Assembly (NCBI GenBank): GCA_023150915.1
Contig: JAKLKA010000051.1
Span: forward strand, 1 to 42,984
DNA length: 42,984 bases
Origin: Polyangiaceae bacterium
GTDB taxonomy: Bacteria; Myxococcota_A; Polyangia; Polyangiales; Polyangiaceae
Direction of reading: 5' to 3'
Numbering within the stretch: position 1 is the first letter of the stretch; each line of letters opens with the position of its first letter. A program made the translations under genes and the position numbers. This document shows positions 42,110 to 42,984 of the stretch, one piece after another. The notes under the pieces were generated by a model. That model had not been told where the DNA came from. It saw only the letters and a list, made by a program, of their open reading frames with translations, and made no database searches.

Positions 42110-42984
42110 CGCGCCTGCGCCGCCTCTCGATACACGTCCAGGGTGGCGCGTGCCGCGCGCTCCCACGAGAAGTCTCGGGTGCGGCGCGTGCCGGCTTCGA
42201 TCAGCCGCGCCCTGAGGGGGGCGTCCGAGTCCAGGGCGCGGATCTTTGCCACCAGATCGTCGTGGTCCCGCGGGTCGGCGTGCAGCGCCGCGTCTCCGGT
42301 CACCTCGCGCACCGCCTCGGCGGTGGACCCGAGCACGGGCAGCCCGAACCCCATGGCTTCGAGCGCTGGCAACCCGAAACCTTCGTAGAGCGACGCGAAC
42401 AACAGCATGTGGGCGTGCGCGTAGAGCGTGAACAAGATCTCGTCGGTCACGTGCTCGATGGTCACGAGGAGCCGCCTCACCTCGGGCTGGGCCAAGAGCT
42501 CGGTCATCTCGGCATCGACCCGACTGAAGCGCCGCACCAGCACCAGCTTGTGGTCGGTGCGCGAGCCCATGGCGGCGACGAATGCGCGGATCATGCGCGG
42601 GTGGTTCTTGTAGGGCGAGCCCTGGCCCACGATCAGCGAGAAGCGCGTGCCCGGCGGCAGCCAAGCGTCCAGCGCCGAGCGCGGCCCGCCGCGCGAGCGA
42701 TCATGGCGGGTTGGGTCGAACCCGTGGTGGACGACCCGGACCTTCTCTCGCGCGTCGGGGTAGACCCGACCGATGACGCGGGCGGTGGCCTCGGAGATGG
42801 CGATCACCCGCCGCGCGCCGCGGATCGCGTGCCCGAAATTGGCGCGGTACCACAGGCCGTTCGCCCAGCGCACCGGCAAGAACGCCGACGCCAGCTCGGG
42901 CGCCTCGATCCACATCAGGTCGTGCACCGTCACCACCCAAGGGCAACCCAGACCCAGCGGGACGATGTCCGCCGGCGAGTGGTA
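42106..42984 (-). CDS. GT4-family glycosyltransferase, N-terminus cut by window edge
   Basis: The frame is open to the window edge (residues YHSPADIVPLGLG precede VVTVHDLMW), so the true start is outside. The visible ~290 residues form a GT-B fold: acceptor-side VTVHDLMWIEAPE, VIAISEATARVI, VRVVHHGFDP, and the donor-binding domain with FSLIVGQGSPYKNHPR, HMLLFASLYEGFGLPALEAM (the E-x7-E motif of GT4) and VLGSTAEAVREVTGDAALHADP. It probably transfers a sugar from a nucleotide-sugar in polysaccharide or glycolipid synthesis. It is coupled to the epimerase-like gene through a 4-base overlap. Confidence 0.9.
   Translation of the reverse strand, partial: YHSPADIVPLGLGCPWVVTVHDLMWIEAPELASAFLPVRWANGLWYRANFGHAIRGARRVIAISEATARVIGRVYPDAREKVRVVHHGFDPTRHDRSRGGPRSALDAWLPPGTRFSLIVGQGSPYKNHPRMIRAFVAAMGSRTDHKLVLVRRFSRVDAEMTELLAQPEVRRLLVTIEHVTDEILFTLYAHAHMLLFASLYEGFGLPALEAMGFGLPVLGSTAEAVREVTGDAALHADPRDHDDLVAKIRALDSDAPLRARLIEAGTRRTRDFSWERAARATLDVYREAAQAR

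Overview
High-GC bacterial chromosomal DNA, best read as Myxococcota (deltaproteobacterial lineage, probably the Polyangia side). The clues are two exported proteins ending in MYXO-CTERM-like tails (17974, 19736), an AgmX/PglI-type gliding-motility-like protein, eight predicted lipoproteins, a Hanks-type Ser/Thr kinase with a proline-rich tail and one membrane segment, and a hybrid histidine kinase. No rRNA, tRNA, IS element, prophage or CRISPR array was seen. The genus cannot be fixed from this window.

Layout. 1-3335: a possible edge fragment, two lipoproteins and an ATP-grasp enzyme. 3340-6375 (minus): a compact ccmE-hemE-hemG unit linking haem synthesis to cytochrome c maturation; its CcmE carries the CxxxY haem-binding variant. 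6440-10115: a small membrane protein, a beta-barrel protein, an unknown 438-residue protein and a PorV/FadL-like outer-membrane protein. 10116-12187: a gene-free stretch with an inverted pair of DnaA boxes, then dnaA (candidate oriC or dnaA autoregulatory region; dnaN is not adjacent). 12142-14033: a lipoprotein, a 70-residue conserved-looking protein with a strong promoter, and an EAL phosphodiesterase. 14077-16916: a tldD/pmbA pair. 16967-25000: secreted protease, hydrolase, RimJ-like acetyltransferase, M4-like metalloprotease, AgmX-like protein with a clear intrinsic terminator, small lipoprotein and NlpC/P60-like protein. 25122-30005: helical-repeat lipoprotein, PilZ protein, and a three-part fusion of cyclic-nucleotide sensor, TGS/SAD-like region and uridine-kinase-like domain. 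30044-34981: SLC13 transporter, PAS-rich hybrid kinase, hydrolase. 34985-37295: lipoprotein, RHH/zinc-ribbon regulator with a perfect operator-like palindrome, 82-residue helical protein, lipoprotein. 37299-42984: fabH, def, Ser/Thr kinase, double-ACT protein, epimerase-like protein and a truncated GT4 glycosyltransferase.

Two observations stand out. (1) Many genes that lead their transcription unit lack a Shine-Dalgarno sequence but carry a TAnnnT (-10-like) hexamer only 6-9 nt before the start codon, which suggests that leaderless mRNAs are common here. (2) The cNMP-sensor/uridine-kinase-like fusion and the RHH/zinc-ribbon module with its own operator are candidate under-described signalling parts. 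The window reads as core and housekeeping chromosome, not as an obvious defence or mobile island.
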